Source of the DNA: Pseudomonas frederiksbergensis
Lineage (GTDB): Bacteria > Pseudomonadota > Gammaproteobacteria > Pseudomonadales > Pseudomonadaceae
NCBI RefSeq assembly: GCF_017114915.1
Contig: NZ_JAAUOE010000009.1
Span: forward strand, 62,001 to 126,000
Length of the DNA: 64,000 nucleotides
Direction: 5' to 3'
Numbering within the stretch: position 1 is the first letter of the stretch; every line of letters begins with the position of its first letter. A program made the translations under genes and the position numbers. Under the pieces are notes generated by a model, which was not told the DNA's origin, searched no databases, and worked only from the letters and a program-made list of their open reading frames with translations. Positions 10,299-19,139 of the stretch are shown here, piece by piece.

Positions 10299-12773
10299 TT
10301 ATGCAGGCACTTTTCCCTGACGATGATCGGCAAAAAACGCCTTGCCCTTGCCAATCCGGTCGGAGGCCTTGGGCATATTCGCGACCTGGGAATCCTGGCC
10401 ATCGACATACCAGTAGCAATGGCTCACCGCACGGGTAATGCCCACGTAAGCCAACCGCAGGATCTCGTCTTTTTGTGCGCTGTCGTAAGGCTCGCTGTCG
10501 CCGGCCTTGCCCAGCCCGGCCATGCGATAAACCTGATTCTTGTAGGGAGAACTGGTCAGATGCTGGCAATCGCCCAGCAAAAACACCGCATCGGCCTGCA
10601 GGCCCTTGGCGCTGTGGTAGGTCAGTTGCTTAAGCCGTCGTGCTTCATACGGCAAGCTAGAATCTGCATTAACTACAGACTGAATATGCTCCTCTATCAA
10701 TGACTTATCGCTACTTTTTCGATAAAGCATCAAGATTGAATCGCCTTTTCTGTAGTGCTCGATCAAGCGCTGGGCCATGCGCTGGTCATCCCGATCAAGA
10801 ACATTCACCGGCAGCAGCGCCTTGGGTTCACCACTGGCCTTGGCCTTCTTGCCGGCGATCGCCGGCGCCGCGCGGACGATGTGCTCCGCCGCGTCGATGA
10901 TGTGCTGATGGCTGCGGTAATTGTCGCTGAGCATCACCTTGGTCGTGCCTGGCGACGGGAATTCCTTGTTGAACTCCATGAAGTAAGTCGGCGAACTGCC
11001 GCGCCAGCCGTAGATGGATTGCCAGTCATCACCGACACAGAGCAATGACGAACGTTGCGCCCCGCGCCCCACATGCATGGCCGGTCCGCGACTGCGAATT
11101 TCCGCCAGGCTGGCACGAATCCAGGAAACGATCTGCGGCGACACGTCCTGAAACTCATCGATCATCAAGTGCGACATCGGCCTGAGCAACTCATCGCGCA
11201 GCAGCTTGAGATTCTCCGGTGAGTGCTCGCTGAACAGGGCAAACATCCGGTTGTAGGTCATCACGGGTGGCGATTGATCCAGCAGATGATCTTCGAACGC
11301 TCGCCAGAACAGACTCAAGGCCTCGAAGAAGAAGCGGTCCGGGTCGTCTTTGGCGAAACTCATCTGGCCCACGGCATCGGGCACATCCAGGCCGAGGTTT
11401 TCGATAAACCCGGCCGCCGCGACAAAACAGTCCAGTAACGGCGCGGAAGCGAGCTCGCCCTTAACCTTGTAATCGAAGCCCGGCCCGGCGCTGGCATCGC
11501 CGGCAAGCGATGCCAACACGCGCCTGGAAGACTCATAACTATCCAGCCATATCAATGGCTTACGACAGAAAGCTTGAAACAGGGTGCGCTTTACCGCCCA
11601 TTCCGCACGCACGGTTAGCTTGGCATTCGGACGGCTGACCTGGGGATTTTCTCGAGGGTCGAACCCCAGCACCACCCAGGCGTCCAGCGCCGGAATATAA
11701 CCGTGACCATGAAAGGTCGAGCCGTTGATGTCGAAGGTCTGACGACTCGGCTCGATGCCCTTAATCGGCCAGGCACCGGCGCGAAACCACAGGTCTTCGA
11801 CGGTGTCGCAGAGTTCTTCATCGCGCTTGGCGGCCAGTTCCGTCACCGCCATGCGTTTTTGCACATCCGGGTGATCGCGCTCCAGCTCCTTGAGCTGCAA
11901 GGCGTGACGGGACAAAGGCTTGATCAATTCGCGAAAACGCTCATCGCGAGTGTGCAGGCTGTGATAGCAGGCATTGAGTTGCTGGCGCTGGGCGTCATTG
12001 ATTCGCAGGTCGAAGGGATTACTGTCGACCTCCTCGTCGGCGCCCTGCACGCGAAAGCTCAGGTTTTCGAAAGCTTGCAGCCGTTCGAAACCCGGCAGGC
12101 TGCGCACCATCGGCAAAATCCGCGAATGGAAGGTGCGCACCAGGTCCCGCGCCTCTTTGAGGCTGAGCGTTCGGCCCCACACGGCAAACAGTTCGATCAG
12201 CTTATTGATGAAGTCCTTGCGTGACTCGCGGGTGAAGGTCACCACGGTCATCGAGCTCAACTCAAACCCCAGGTAATGGCTGAGCAGCAGGATCCGCAAC
12301 ACCAGGGTGGTCGATTTGCCCGCGCCCGCCCCGGCGATCACCGAGGTCGACGGTGTGTCGCTGAAAATCATCTTCCACTGGGCAACGCTTGGCTGGGCAT
12401 GCGCGGGCAGCAGTCGCGCCACATCGGCTTTCATGCGTTTCTTCAGCTCGGCGCTCAATGGCAGGCGCCAATCGTCGAACAGATGGTTATCGACGTTGGG
12501 CGGTCGATGCTCGGTTGAGCGCGAGTCGCGGATCAGCAGGACCTGCCGGCCTTCCTCCAGTCCCTCGAGTTTGCCTTCCTTATAGCCGTATTCCACACCG
12601 GCGCTGTGGCCGCTGCGAAAACCGTCGGCTTGCCCGTGCAGCCAGGACGCACGGTGTTGCGCGCGCAGGCGAGTCAGGCCGTGGCCAAAGAACCGGGCGG
12701 CCAGGCGCTTGAGCAAAGGCATCTCGGCCAAGGGACGAAGTTCGGGAGGAAGATCGGGGGTGTGTTGCGCCAC
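10299..12773 (-). CDS. UvrD/Rep-like superfamily 1A DNA helicase
   Basis: ATP-dependent 3'-5' DNA helicase family protein of 824 residues. Walker A is AGAGAGKSTT (near residue 150). Motif II is MIDEFQDVS, motif III LLCVGDDWQSIYGWRGS, motif IV IDAAEHIV to SDNYRSH, motif V LTYHSAKGLQADAVFLLGD, and motif VI LAYVGITRA. The first ~145 residues carry a charged EGYKEGKLEGLEEGR-type helix not typical of UvrD itself; overall it resembles helicase IV (HelD)-like proteins more than UvrD or Rep. Start is GTG at 12773 with GGAG nine bases upstream. Stand-alone gene, probably in DNA repair or recombination; the specific role is unknown. Confidence 0.85.
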   Translation of the reverse strand: MAQHTPDLPPELRPLAEMPLLKRLAARFFGHGLTRLRAQHRASWLHGQADGFRSGHSAGVEYGYKEGKLEGLEEGRQVLLIRDSRSTEHRPPNVDNHLFDDWRLPLSAELKKRMKADVARLLPAHAQPSVAQWKMIFSDTPSTSVIAGAGAGKSTTLVLRILLLSHYLGFELSSMTVVTFTRESRKDFINKLIELFAVWGRTLSLKEARDLVRTFHSRILPMVRSLPGFERLQAFENLSFRVQGADEEVDSNPFDLRINDAQRQQLNACYHSLHTRDERFRELIKPLSRHALQLKELERDHPDVQKRMAVTELAAKRDEELCDTVEDLWFRAGAWPIKGIEPSRQTFDINGSTFHGHGYIPALDAWVVLGFDPRENPQVSRPNAKLTVRAEWAVKRTLFQAFCRKPLIWLDSYESSRRVLASLAGDASAGPGFDYKVKGELASAPLLDCFVAAAGFIENLGLDVPDAVGQMSFAKDDPDRFFFEALSLFWRAFEDHLLDQSPPVMTYNRMFALFSEHSPENLKLLRDELLRPMSHLMIDEFQDVSPQIVSWIRASLAEIRSRGPAMHVGRGAQRSSLLCVGDDWQSIYGWRGSSPTYFMEFNKEFPSPGTTKVMLSDNYRSHQHIIDAAEHIVRAAPAIAGKKAKASGEPKALLPVNVLDRDDQRMAQRLIEHYRKGDSILMLYRKSSDKSLIEEHIQSVVNADSSLPYEARRLKQLTYHSAKGLQADAVFLLGDCQHLTSSPYKNQVYRMAGLGKAGDSEPYDSAQKDEILRLAYVGITRAVSHCYWYVDGQDSQVANMPKASDRIGKGKAFFADHRQGKVPA

Positions 12774-13052
12774 GCTGACGGACTCCAGGGTGTGAGGCTG
12801 TTGAGGGCTATGGTGTCTGCATTTGCCGTTGAGTTCTAGTGAAATGCTTACAGGTCATTGGCTTATGCGATGAAGTGAAGGCTGGATGAGAATATTTCTA
12901 GATCATTAAATATCAAATAATTCGATTGTATTGAGGCATTTTTTACGCTTTTTATCGATTGGTACGTGATGGATGATGCTCGCCATCAACCACCGGTTCT
13001 CGTTTGTGGCTCAGGCGTTTAGCCCCATGACGAACCTTTTCAGGAGACGATC

Positions 13053-13748
13053 ATGCTTGAACTCAGACCTTTCAACTCGCTGGGTGGCGCACACCATGGC
13101 TGGCTGGATGCCCATCATCATTTTTCATTCGCCGAGTACTACGACCCCAAACGCATGAACTGGGGCAACCTGCGGGTATGGAACGACGACGTGATTGCCC
13201 CCGGTACCGGATTCCCGCAACACCCGCACCGGGACATGGAAATCATCACCTACGTGCGTGAAGGCGCGATTACCCACCAGGACAACCTCGGCAACAAGGG
13301 TCGCACCGAAGCAGGTGATGTGCAGGTCATGAGCGCTGGCACCGGGATCGCCCACAGTGAATACAACCTGGAAGCGACTGAAACCCGGATCTTTCAAATC
13401 TGGATCGTCCCCAACGAAGTTGGTTCGGCGCCGTCGTGGGGTGCCAAACCGTTCCCCAAAGGTCAGCGTGAAGGTTTCGTGACCCTGGCCAGCGGCAAGG
13501 CCGGTGACGATCAAAGCCTGCGGATTCGCGCCGATGCGCGCCTGGTGGCGGCCAATCTGAAAGCCGGGGAAACAGCTGAATATCGTCTGGACAGTGGCCG
13601 TCGTGCTTATCTGGTGCCAGCCACCGGTGTCATTGAAGTCAACGGCTTGCGCGCACAAGCTCGAGACGGGGTCGCGATTGCCGATGAGCAGGTGTTGCGT
13701 GTGACCGCGATTGAGGACAGTGAAATCGTGTTGGTGGATGTGGCTTGA
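13053..13748 (+). CDS. Pirin family protein
   Basis: Bicupin metalloprotein of 231 residues, probably cytosolic. The N-terminal cupin carries the metal-binding histidines in FPQHPHRDMEIITYV (about residues 51-65), AITHQDNLGN and GTGIAHSEYN, the standard pirin ligand set of three histidines and a glutamate. Some bacterial homologues have quercetinase activity or modulate metabolism, but the role of this one is not readable. Start has AGGAGA seven bases upstream. A strong hairpin with T-run (13766-13801) follows, and the upstream ~280 bases are A+T rich and carry the promoter. Confidence 0.9.
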   Translation: MLELRPFNSLGGAHHGWLDAHHHFSFAEYYDPKRMNWGNLRVWNDDVIAPGTGFPQHPHRDMEIITYVREGAITHQDNLGNKGRTEAGDVQVMSAGTGIAHSEYNLEATETRIFQIWIVPNEVGSAPSWGAKPFPKGQREGFVTLASGKAGDDQSLRIRADARLVAANLKAGETAEYRLDSGRRAYLVPATGVIEVNGLRAQARDGVAIADEQVLRVTAIEDSEIVLVDVA

Positions 13749-13765
13749 GGCGGTAAATGCGCGGC

Positions 13766-13801
13766 AAAAAAAGGGGCGACCGTTGATGGTCGCCCCTTTT
13801 T
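13766..13801. terminator. Bidirectional intrinsic terminator after pirin
   Basis: Perfect nine-base stem GGGGCGACC / GGTCGCCCC with loop GTTGAT, a run of five T downstream on the + strand and seven A before it, which is a T-run on the - strand. It ends the pirin transcript and can also end the leftward pgm transcript. Confidence 0.92.
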
Positions 13802-13814
13802 ACGTGTAGCCATT

Positions 13815-13852
13815 GTGGTGAGGGATTTACCTGCGGCAAGCCCCCTCACCAC
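13815..13852. repeat. Inverted repeat between pirin terminator and pgm
   Basis: Perfect ten-base arms GTGGTGAGGG (13815-13824) and CCCTCACCAC (13843-13852) separated by 18 bases. It resembles short interspersed Pseudomonas palindromes and could add to termination of the leftward pgm transcript. No T-run. Confidence 0.55.
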
Positions 13853-13861
13853 GGTCGTTAA

Positions 13862-15508
13862 TCACTTCGCCGAAATCGCGCCATCCACCAGCGTCTGAGC
13901 CTCGGCCACCAACTGCTTGAGGTGGTCATCGCTGACAAAGCTTTCGGCGTAGATCTTGTAGATGTCTTCAGTGCCCGACGGCCGCGCCGCGAACCAGCCG
14001 TTTTCGGTCATGACTTTCAGACCGCCGATGGCCTGGTCGTTGCCCGGTGCGTGGCTGAGGATGCTCTGAATCGCTTCGCCCGCCAGTTGAGTCGAGGTGA
14101 CCTGCTCTGGCGACAATTTGCTCAGCAGCGCTTTCTGCTCAGGATTGGCCTTGGCATCGACCCGTACCGAGAACGGTTCGCCCAGCTCATCGGTCAGTGC
14201 GCGATAGGCCTGGCTCGGGTCTCGGCCCGTGCGAGCGGTCATTTCGGCAGCCAGCAGCGCCGGAATCAAACCGTCCTTGTCGGTACTCCAGACACCGCCG
14301 TCCTTGCGCAAGAACGACGCACCGGCGCTTTCTTCGCCGCCAAAGCCGAGAGAGCCGTCGAACAGACCGTCGGCAAACCACTTGAAGCCGACCGGCACTT
14401 CGTACAGGCGACGGCCCAGACGTTTGGCGACGCGATCGATCAAGCCGCTGCTGACCACGGTTTTGCCCACGGCCGCATCGGCCCGCCACTGTGGACGGTT
14501 CTGGAACAGGTAGTCGATCGACACCGCGAGGTAGTTGTTCGGTGCCAGCAAACCACCGGACGGAGTCACGATGCCATGGCGGTCGTGGTCAGGGTCACAG
14601 GCAAAGGCCACGTCGAAGCGTTCTTTCAGGCCGATCAAGCCTTGCATGGCGTGACTGGACGATGGGTCCATGCGGATCTGCCCGTCCCAGTCGACGGTCA
14701 TGAAGCGGAACGTCGCATCGACCTCTTTATTCACCACGTCCAGATCCAGGCGATAGTGCTCGGCAATCGCCGACCAGTAGCGCACCCCTGCTCCGCCCAG
14801 CGGATCGACACCCAGACGCAGCTTCGCATCGCGGATGGCGTCGAAGTCAATCACGTTGATCAGGTCGGCGACATAGGTGTTGAGGTAATCGTGGCGGTGG
14901 GTGGTGCTGGCCTTCAGGGCCTGTTCGTAGCTGATGCGTTTGACACCGGCCAGTTTGGCCGCCAGCAATTCGTTGGCCTTGACTTCGATCCACTTGGTGA
15001 TGTGGGTATCGGCCGGGCCGCCGTTGGTAGGGTTGTATTTGTAGCCACCGCTTTGCGGCGGGTTGTGGGACGGGGTGATGACGATGCCGTCCGCCAGGCC
15101 CGAGGTGCGCCCACGGTTGTAGCAAAGAATCGCGTGGGAAATGGCTGGCGTCGGGGTGTATTCGTCGCCTTCGGCGATCATTACGGTCACGCCGTTCGCC
15201 GCCAGCACTTCCAGGGCACTGGCACCGGCCGGCGTGGACAGCGCGTGAGTGTCGATACCGACGAACAGTGGGCCGTCGATGCCTTGGGCTTCGCGGTACA
15301 GGCAGATCGCCTGGCTGATGGCCAGAACGTGCCATTCGTTGAAACTCAGGTCGAACGAGCTACCTCGGTGTCCGGACGTGCCGAAAGCGACGCGCTGGGT
15401 AGAAATGGCTGCATCGGGCTGGCCGGTGTAATAGGCCGTTACCAGTCGCGGGATGTCGACCAACAGTTCTGTCGGTGCCGGTTTGCCCGCAAAAGGACTG
15501 AGTGTCAT
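13862..15508 (-). CDS. pgm: Phosphoglucomutase (alpha-D-glucose-phosphate specific)
   Basis: Cytosolic enzyme of 548 residues interconverting glucose 1-phosphate and glucose 6-phosphate. All four active-site loops are visible: GTSGHRGSS near residue 45, the phospho-serine loop [12 protein letters not shown] near 141-152, the metal-binding DPDHDRHG near 305, the sugar-specificity GGEESAGAS near 392 and the phosphate-binding RPSGTED near 512. The length and loop set match the bacterial Pgm subfamily rather than AlgC/PGM-PMM. AGAGG six bases upstream supports the ATG at 15508. It supplies UDP-glucose precursors, which the cellulose operon in this window would use. Confidence 0.93.
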   Translation of the reverse strand: MTLSPFAGKPAPTELLVDIPRLVTAYYTGQPDAAISTQRVAFGTSGHRGSSFDLSFNEWHVLAISQAICLYREAQGIDGPLFVGIDTHALSTPAGASALEVLAANGVTVMIAEGDEYTPTPAISHAILCYNRGRTSGLADGIVITPSHNPPQSGGYKYNPTNGGPADTHITKWIEVKANELLAAKLAGVKRISYEQALKASTTHRHDYLNTYVADLINVIDFDAIRDAKLRLGVDPLGGAGVRYWSAIAEHYRLDLDVVNKEVDATFRFMTVDWDGQIRMDPSSSHAMQGLIGLKERFDVAFACDPDHDRHGIVTPSGGLLAPNNYLAVSIDYLFQNRPQWRADAAVGKTVVSSGLIDRVAKRLGRRLYEVPVGFKWFADGLFDGSLGFGGEESAGASFLRKDGGVWSTDKDGLIPALLAAEMTARTGRDPSQAYRALTDELGEPFSVRVDAKANPEQKALLSKLSPEQVTSTQLAGEAIQSILSHAPGNDQAIGGLKVMTENGWFAARPSGTEDIYKIYAESFVSDDHLKQLVAEAQTLVDGAISAK

Positions 15509-15618
15509 GCAAAACCTCTGGGGTAGAGTGGTTCGGGAGTAGGACGCAGTTTACTGACAGTTTGACCGTAGCGCGACGTTATCGAATGTCAGGTTCCGGG
15601 GATGTTTTGCGCCTGGGC

Positions 15619-17019
15619 TCAATCGATCGATTCCAGGCGCAAGGCATCCCCCAACAGTCCCAGTGCGGCGACCAGTTCGTGGTCGCCGCCGAACGTGTGA
15701 CTCAGGCGCAAATGCTGCGCATGCAGCCCTTGCAGGCTGAACAACTCCCCCGGCGCGATGAGCACTTGCTGCTTGAGCAGTCGCTGGAATACTCGATGCA
15801 CATTGACCTGGCGTAGCGATTGGAGCCAGATCGTCGCCCCGCCGCGGGGTTCGACGAAGTGCAGCGCATCAGGCAACCGCTCTTGAAGCAGTTGGGTCAT
15901 CAGCACCATGCGTTCCTTGAGCAGTCGACGCAACACCAGCAGGTGTTGATCGATGCGTCCATTGCTGTACAGCCGCGCGATGGCTTTCTGACGAATCAGC
16001 GACAAACGGAATGCACGCAGCAGAAAGTGCCGTTGCAGTTCGGCCCGCAGTTGTCGCGAGAGCAGGTAGCCAAAGGGCGCCTCCGAGCCGATGATTTTCT
16101 CGAAACTGGAAAACACGATCAGCCGGTCAGGGTCCAGCAGATCGCGAAACCGCAAGCCGCCCGGCTCGAATTCGAGTTCGCCGTAACAATCGTTTTCCAA
16201 CACCCAACAGTCATGCCGTTCCAACAGCTGAGCGGTTGATTGCCTGTTGCTGTCGGGAGCCACACTGCCGCGCGGCATGTTCAATCCCGATGAAAGCATT
16301 ACCAGTCGTACCCGCTCGGTCTCAAGCAGCTCCCTCAGTTGCTCGAGATCCAGACTGCCACTGGCTTGCAGCGGCAGCTCGATCACCTGCACGTGCGCCT
16401 CCTGGAACAAGCGCAGAATCACCCAGTCGCACGGCGACTCGACCACCACCACCGTGTCTTTGAGGCCAAGGACGGCGATCAATATTTCCAGAACGCCGCG
16501 CAGGTCTGCGCCGATGTAGACATCATCGGCATGCCAGCAGCGTGTCGGCGAAGTGGTGTAGCGCGCCGCGAGGGCTGTGCGCAGTTCCAGTTCGCCGCAG
16601 GGTTGTGAAGACGGCTGTGGCTGGCGCGGATACTGGCGCAGCAGTTCTCTCTCCAGCAACAACAACGGGCTATCGAGCGGTTGCAGCAACGCCGGTTCAT
16701 CGGCGCTCAGCACCAGCATGCCGGGACGTCTGGCGTTGACATAGACCGTTTCGAGCAGGTCCTTGCCGTTGCCGGGCATGCCGATGGAGGACACCGGCAG
16801 TGCGTAATAACCCGACTTGGCGACCGAATAGACGCGCCCCTCCTTCTCCAACAGCGAGTAAGCGTATTGAATGGTCGAAATCGACACCCTCAAACGGTCC
16901 GCCAACTGCCGCAATGAGGGCAGGCGCACTCGCGCGTCACTGCCCGGTTCGTTGATCAGGTTATTCAGGTAACGGTACACCGCCTGGTATGCAAAATCGG
17001 TCTCTCGTGGTCCTTTCAT
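15619..17019 (-). CDS. MocR-type transcription factor (GntR winged helix fused to aminotransferase fold)
   Basis: Regulator of 466 residues. Residues about 12-80 form a GntR winged helix-turn-helix (VRLPSLRQLADRLRVSISTIQ, seen in part). Residues about 110-460 follow the fold-type I aminotransferase pattern, with CWVLENDCYGELEF and the putative PLP lysine in VFSSFEKIIG (FEK replaces the usual SFSK). MocR proteins sense PLP-linked metabolites and control nearby genes, often vitamin B6, amino-acid or amine pathways. The unrecognised 497-residue protein lies 67 bases upstream on the same strand, so the two may be co-transcribed. Target genes are unknown. Confidence 0.85.
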   Translation of the reverse strand: MKGPRETDFAYQAVYRYLNNLINEPGSDARVRLPSLRQLADRLRVSISTIQYAYSLLEKEGRVYSVAKSGYYALPVSSIGMPGNGKDLLETVYVNARRPGMLVLSADEPALLQPLDSPLLLLERELLRQYPRQPQPSSQPCGELELRTALAARYTTSPTRCWHADDVYIGADLRGVLEILIAVLGLKDTVVVVESPCDWVILRLFQEAHVQVIELPLQASGSLDLEQLRELLETERVRLVMLSSGLNMPRGSVAPDSNRQSTAQLLERHDCWVLENDCYGELEFEPGGLRFRDLLDPDRLIVFSSFEKIIGSEAPFGYLLSRQLRAELQRHFLLRAFRLSLIRQKAIARLYSNGRIDQHLLVLRRLLKERMVLMTQLLQERLPDALHFVEPRGGATIWLQSLRQVNVHRVFQRLLKQQVLIAPGELFSLQGLHAQHLRLSHTFGGDHELVAALGLLGDALRLESID

Positions 17020-17086
17020 GGGTGATGACCGAACACGCTACGAACGTCGTGACGCATCCTCGATGAAACAGTCAATCCAGGCACGT

Positions 17087-18580
17087 TCACCGACCCGTCG
17101 ACCATTCGCCAGTCACGGCCGTTTCATTTTCAGTGTCCATGACGTCAGCCTGCACACCCGCGTCGCCGTTTTCCATGCCAGGCACCCTGCCCTCATCCCG
17201 CGCCACCGGCCCCATGCGGTAAAGCGTACCGATCAGGCTGACCGGCAACCCGCTGACATCAACCATCCACTGCAGCACCTGCTCAGGCGCCGGGCCGCCT
17301 TGCATCGCCCGATGCAATTCCGGCAACGCCACCAGCATGCCGGGGTGGCACTGACGCAGAAAATGCTCAAGCGCCGCGCCGTTATCGACAAAAGGAGCGA
17401 ACAGCAGGCACACCAGTTGGGCTTCACTCAAACCGAGATATTTCTGCGCCTCAGCCGCGGCCAAAGCGCGCTGGTCGGCCATTGTCAGCGGATTGCCGAA
17501 GGTCTCCATTGCCTGCTCGCAAAAACGCTCGGGCAGCTGTTTACGGCGCATCATCACCAGCGCCCGTTGCAGATACTCGCTGACGCCCGCTTCATAAGTG
17601 CTGCCGCGCACAAAGCGCGCTTGCAAGCCGCGAAGGTGCGCGGATATGGAGAGGCTGACGTATTCGTTATCACTGAGGTGAGCCGTCAGTTCATCAGGTT
17701 GAAACCCGAGAAAGTCGGTGAGCAGCGGCCAGCGTTCTTCCAGGTTGCTGACCAGCATGTCGTGAATGTCGATGAAGGTGGTGCGGCGGCAGGTTTCAAA
17801 ACGCTCGGCGGGACGCCATGCAGCCTGAGCAGCATCGGGATAGAACTCGCGGTAGCAGTCGCTGCCCAGTTCATCGAGCCGGGCGAACAATCCCTCGTAG
17901 CCGGTTTCATGGCGACTCGGCGCCTTGAGCCCGGCTTTGGCGGCGGCACGGTTCAAGCCGTCGAGAAACTGTGCCTGCCGTCGGGGGCTATCGCTACTGA
18001 CCATGACATCGACGCCCGTGTCCCAGCGGGCGATTTGCCCATAAAACTCGCCGGTTGCCAGATACCCGTCATCCCACAGCTCAAGCGACCCGTTCCAGGT
18101 GCGACGGTGCCCGACCATCAGCAAATTGAGCCGATTCGACTCGCGACCGGCTTCGGAGATCGGCGCCAGGTGATTGAACGGCAGGACTTCACGATTATCG
18201 ACCATCAACACTTCGACCCGGGGATCGTCGTAGAGAAACAATGCGCTGCAACTGCGATGGATGTTTTCCAGGGCGGTCGCAGCCGTACCATTCAAGCGCA
18301 AAGTGGCCACCCGCAGCTGAAACGTCGCCGGAGCTCGGCCGGCGATACTCAGCTGTGCGGCGCGCAGCAGCGCCAGTGTGTAGCAGCTGTCGCGCGATCC
18401 CGACTGGGTCACCAATACCTTGTAATCGCCGATACGCTCCATACCTCCAGCAGACACCACCAGGCGCTGAATCATCAGTTGCAATGCCGTGCGCTCGGCG
18501 CGAGAGAAAAAGCTCAGCAAGCGCTGCAGTACTTGTTGATAAACATAATTCATTGCCTGTTCATGGGTATGGGTCATCAT
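17087..18580 (-). CDS. Unrecognised 497-residue protein upstream of the MocR regulator
   Basis: I do not recognise this protein. It has no signal peptide and no clear membrane segment, and is acidic and leucine/arginine rich, so probably cytosolic. Visible features are an N-terminal helix MNYVYQQVLQRLLSFFSRAE, a segment with repeated strands (YKVLVTQSGSRDSCYTLALL), a DDPRVEVLMVDNREVLPF stretch, then mostly helical sequence with FIDIHDMLVSNLEERWPLL and PERFCEQAMETFGNPLT, and a low-complexity acidic tail. Its codon use matches the neighbours. The second ATG region (MMTHTHEQ) has only a modest AGGT ribosome site. It is followed by a MocR regulator on the same strand and is preceded by an A+T-rich promoter region with a dyad. 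Confidence 0.75.
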   Translation of the reverse strand: MMTHTHEQAMNYVYQQVLQRLLSFFSRAERTALQLMIQRLVVSAGGMERIGDYKVLVTQSGSRDSCYTLALLRAAQLSIAGRAPATFQLRVATLRLNGTAATALENIHRSCSALFLYDDPRVEVLMVDNREVLPFNHLAPISEAGRESNRLNLLMVGHRRTWNGSLELWDDGYLATGEFYGQIARWDTGVDVMVSSDSPRRQAQFLDGLNRAAAKAGLKAPSRHETGYEGLFARLDELGSDCYREFYPDAAQAAWRPAERFETCRRTTFIDIHDMLVSNLEERWPLLTDFLGFQPDELTAHLSDNEYVSLSISAHLRGLQARFVRGSTYEAGVSEYLQRALVMMRRKQLPERFCEQAMETFGNPLTMADQRALAAAEAQKYLGLSEAQLVCLLFAPFVDNGAALEHFLRQCHPGMLVALPELHRAMQGGPAPEQVLQWMVDVSGLPVSLIGTLYRMGPVARDEGRVPGMENGDAGVQADVMDTENETAVTGEWSTGR

Positions 18581-18703
18581 TGTTTACCTGTTACTCATAA
18601 GTTCGACGCCACGCAAACAACTACATGGACTGCGCGACGGATTGCCTGTCATGAATGGAGTGCCGGAGGATTAAGATCAAATGCTAGCACTTAAGCATTG
18701 CGT

Positions 18704-18720
18704 AATTATTTGAAATAATT
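18704..18720. promoter_or_regulatory. A+T-rich perfect dyad upstream of the unrecognised gene
   Basis: AATTATTT-G-AAATAATT is a perfect eight-base inverted repeat about 125 bases upstream of the start at 18580. A second weaker dyad, ATGCT(8)AGCAT, lies beside it at 18681-18698. It could be an operator, for instance for the MocR regulator, but MocR sites are usually direct repeats, so this is tentative. Confidence 0.35.
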
Positions 18721-18954
18721 GCATGTCGCAGACACCCCAAACAGGGCAGGATCACCGCAACACCCGGCAGGACAGGCGCGCGGCACCTCTGCGCGAAGTC
18801 CTAGGAAATTTCCGACAACTTCCCACAGACATTTAACACAAGAAATAAAGAAAGAAGTCGCCAATAAATGCATGACGACCGAGCGGCCCCGCATTATTTG
18901 TTGAGCATGTATTACCGATGCGCATTGAAAAGTTTCAACCTGATACCCAGCCAT
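18706..18954 (-). CDS. Doubtful small ORF with a strong ribosome site
   Basis: 82 codons from ATG at 18954 with AAGGA seven bases upstream, ending TAA at 18706. The protein starts MAGYQVETFQCASVIHAQQ and contains a possible hydrophobic stretch VVMHLLATSFFISCV, then cysteine-rich sequence. Codon use is not strongly Pseudomonas-like and no family was recognised. It could be a small secreted or membrane protein, the leftover start of a decayed gene, or chance. The ribosome site is the only good evidence. Confidence 0.25.
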   Translation of the reverse strand: MAGYQVETFQCASVIHAQQIMRGRSVVMHLLATSFFISCVKCLWEVVGNFLGLRAEVPRACPAGCCGDPALFGVSATCNYFK

Positions 18955-19104
18955 GACTCTTTCCTTGAGATGAAATAATCACTCAATTATCAGGGCTTAC
19001 ATGATGATTAGAAGATACAGATCGAGAGCAAAAACCAGTTCAGTTGCTGAACCGGCCCATCGACTGATCAATGGGGTGTCTCATTTGAGAGATATTGAGA
19101 GGGG

Positions 19105-19130
19105 AAAAGCCCGTGCTTGCACGGACCTTT
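19105..19130 (-). terminator. Probable terminator of mexS
   Basis: Reading the - strand, GTCCGTGC-AA-GCACGGGC (one wobble pair) is followed by TTTT, ten bases after the mexS stop codon. Upstream A residues make it nearly symmetric. Confidence 0.65.
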
Positions 19131-19139
19131 CCAGAGGGC

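Larger units (their letters stand above)
18581..19103. other. Intergenic region upstream of the unrecognised gene
   Basis: About 520 bases, lower in G+C than the flanks. It holds the promoter region of the 497-residue gene, an A+T-rich dyad at 18704-18720, a doubtful small reverse-strand ORF at 18706-18954, and then sequence with no recognisable gene up to the mexS terminator. Confidence 0.55.

Noticed and set aside
13922..15526. 534-codon forward frame antisense to pgm
   Set aside because: Codon-bias shadow of pgm; pgm has all active-site loops.
17018..18694. 558-codon forward frame antisense to the unrecognised protein
   Set aside because: The reverse frame has balanced amino-acid use and fits between neighbours on the same strand; the forward translation is rich in Gln/His/Arg with no order. 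I cannot fully exclude it, so the reverse call is kept at 0.75.
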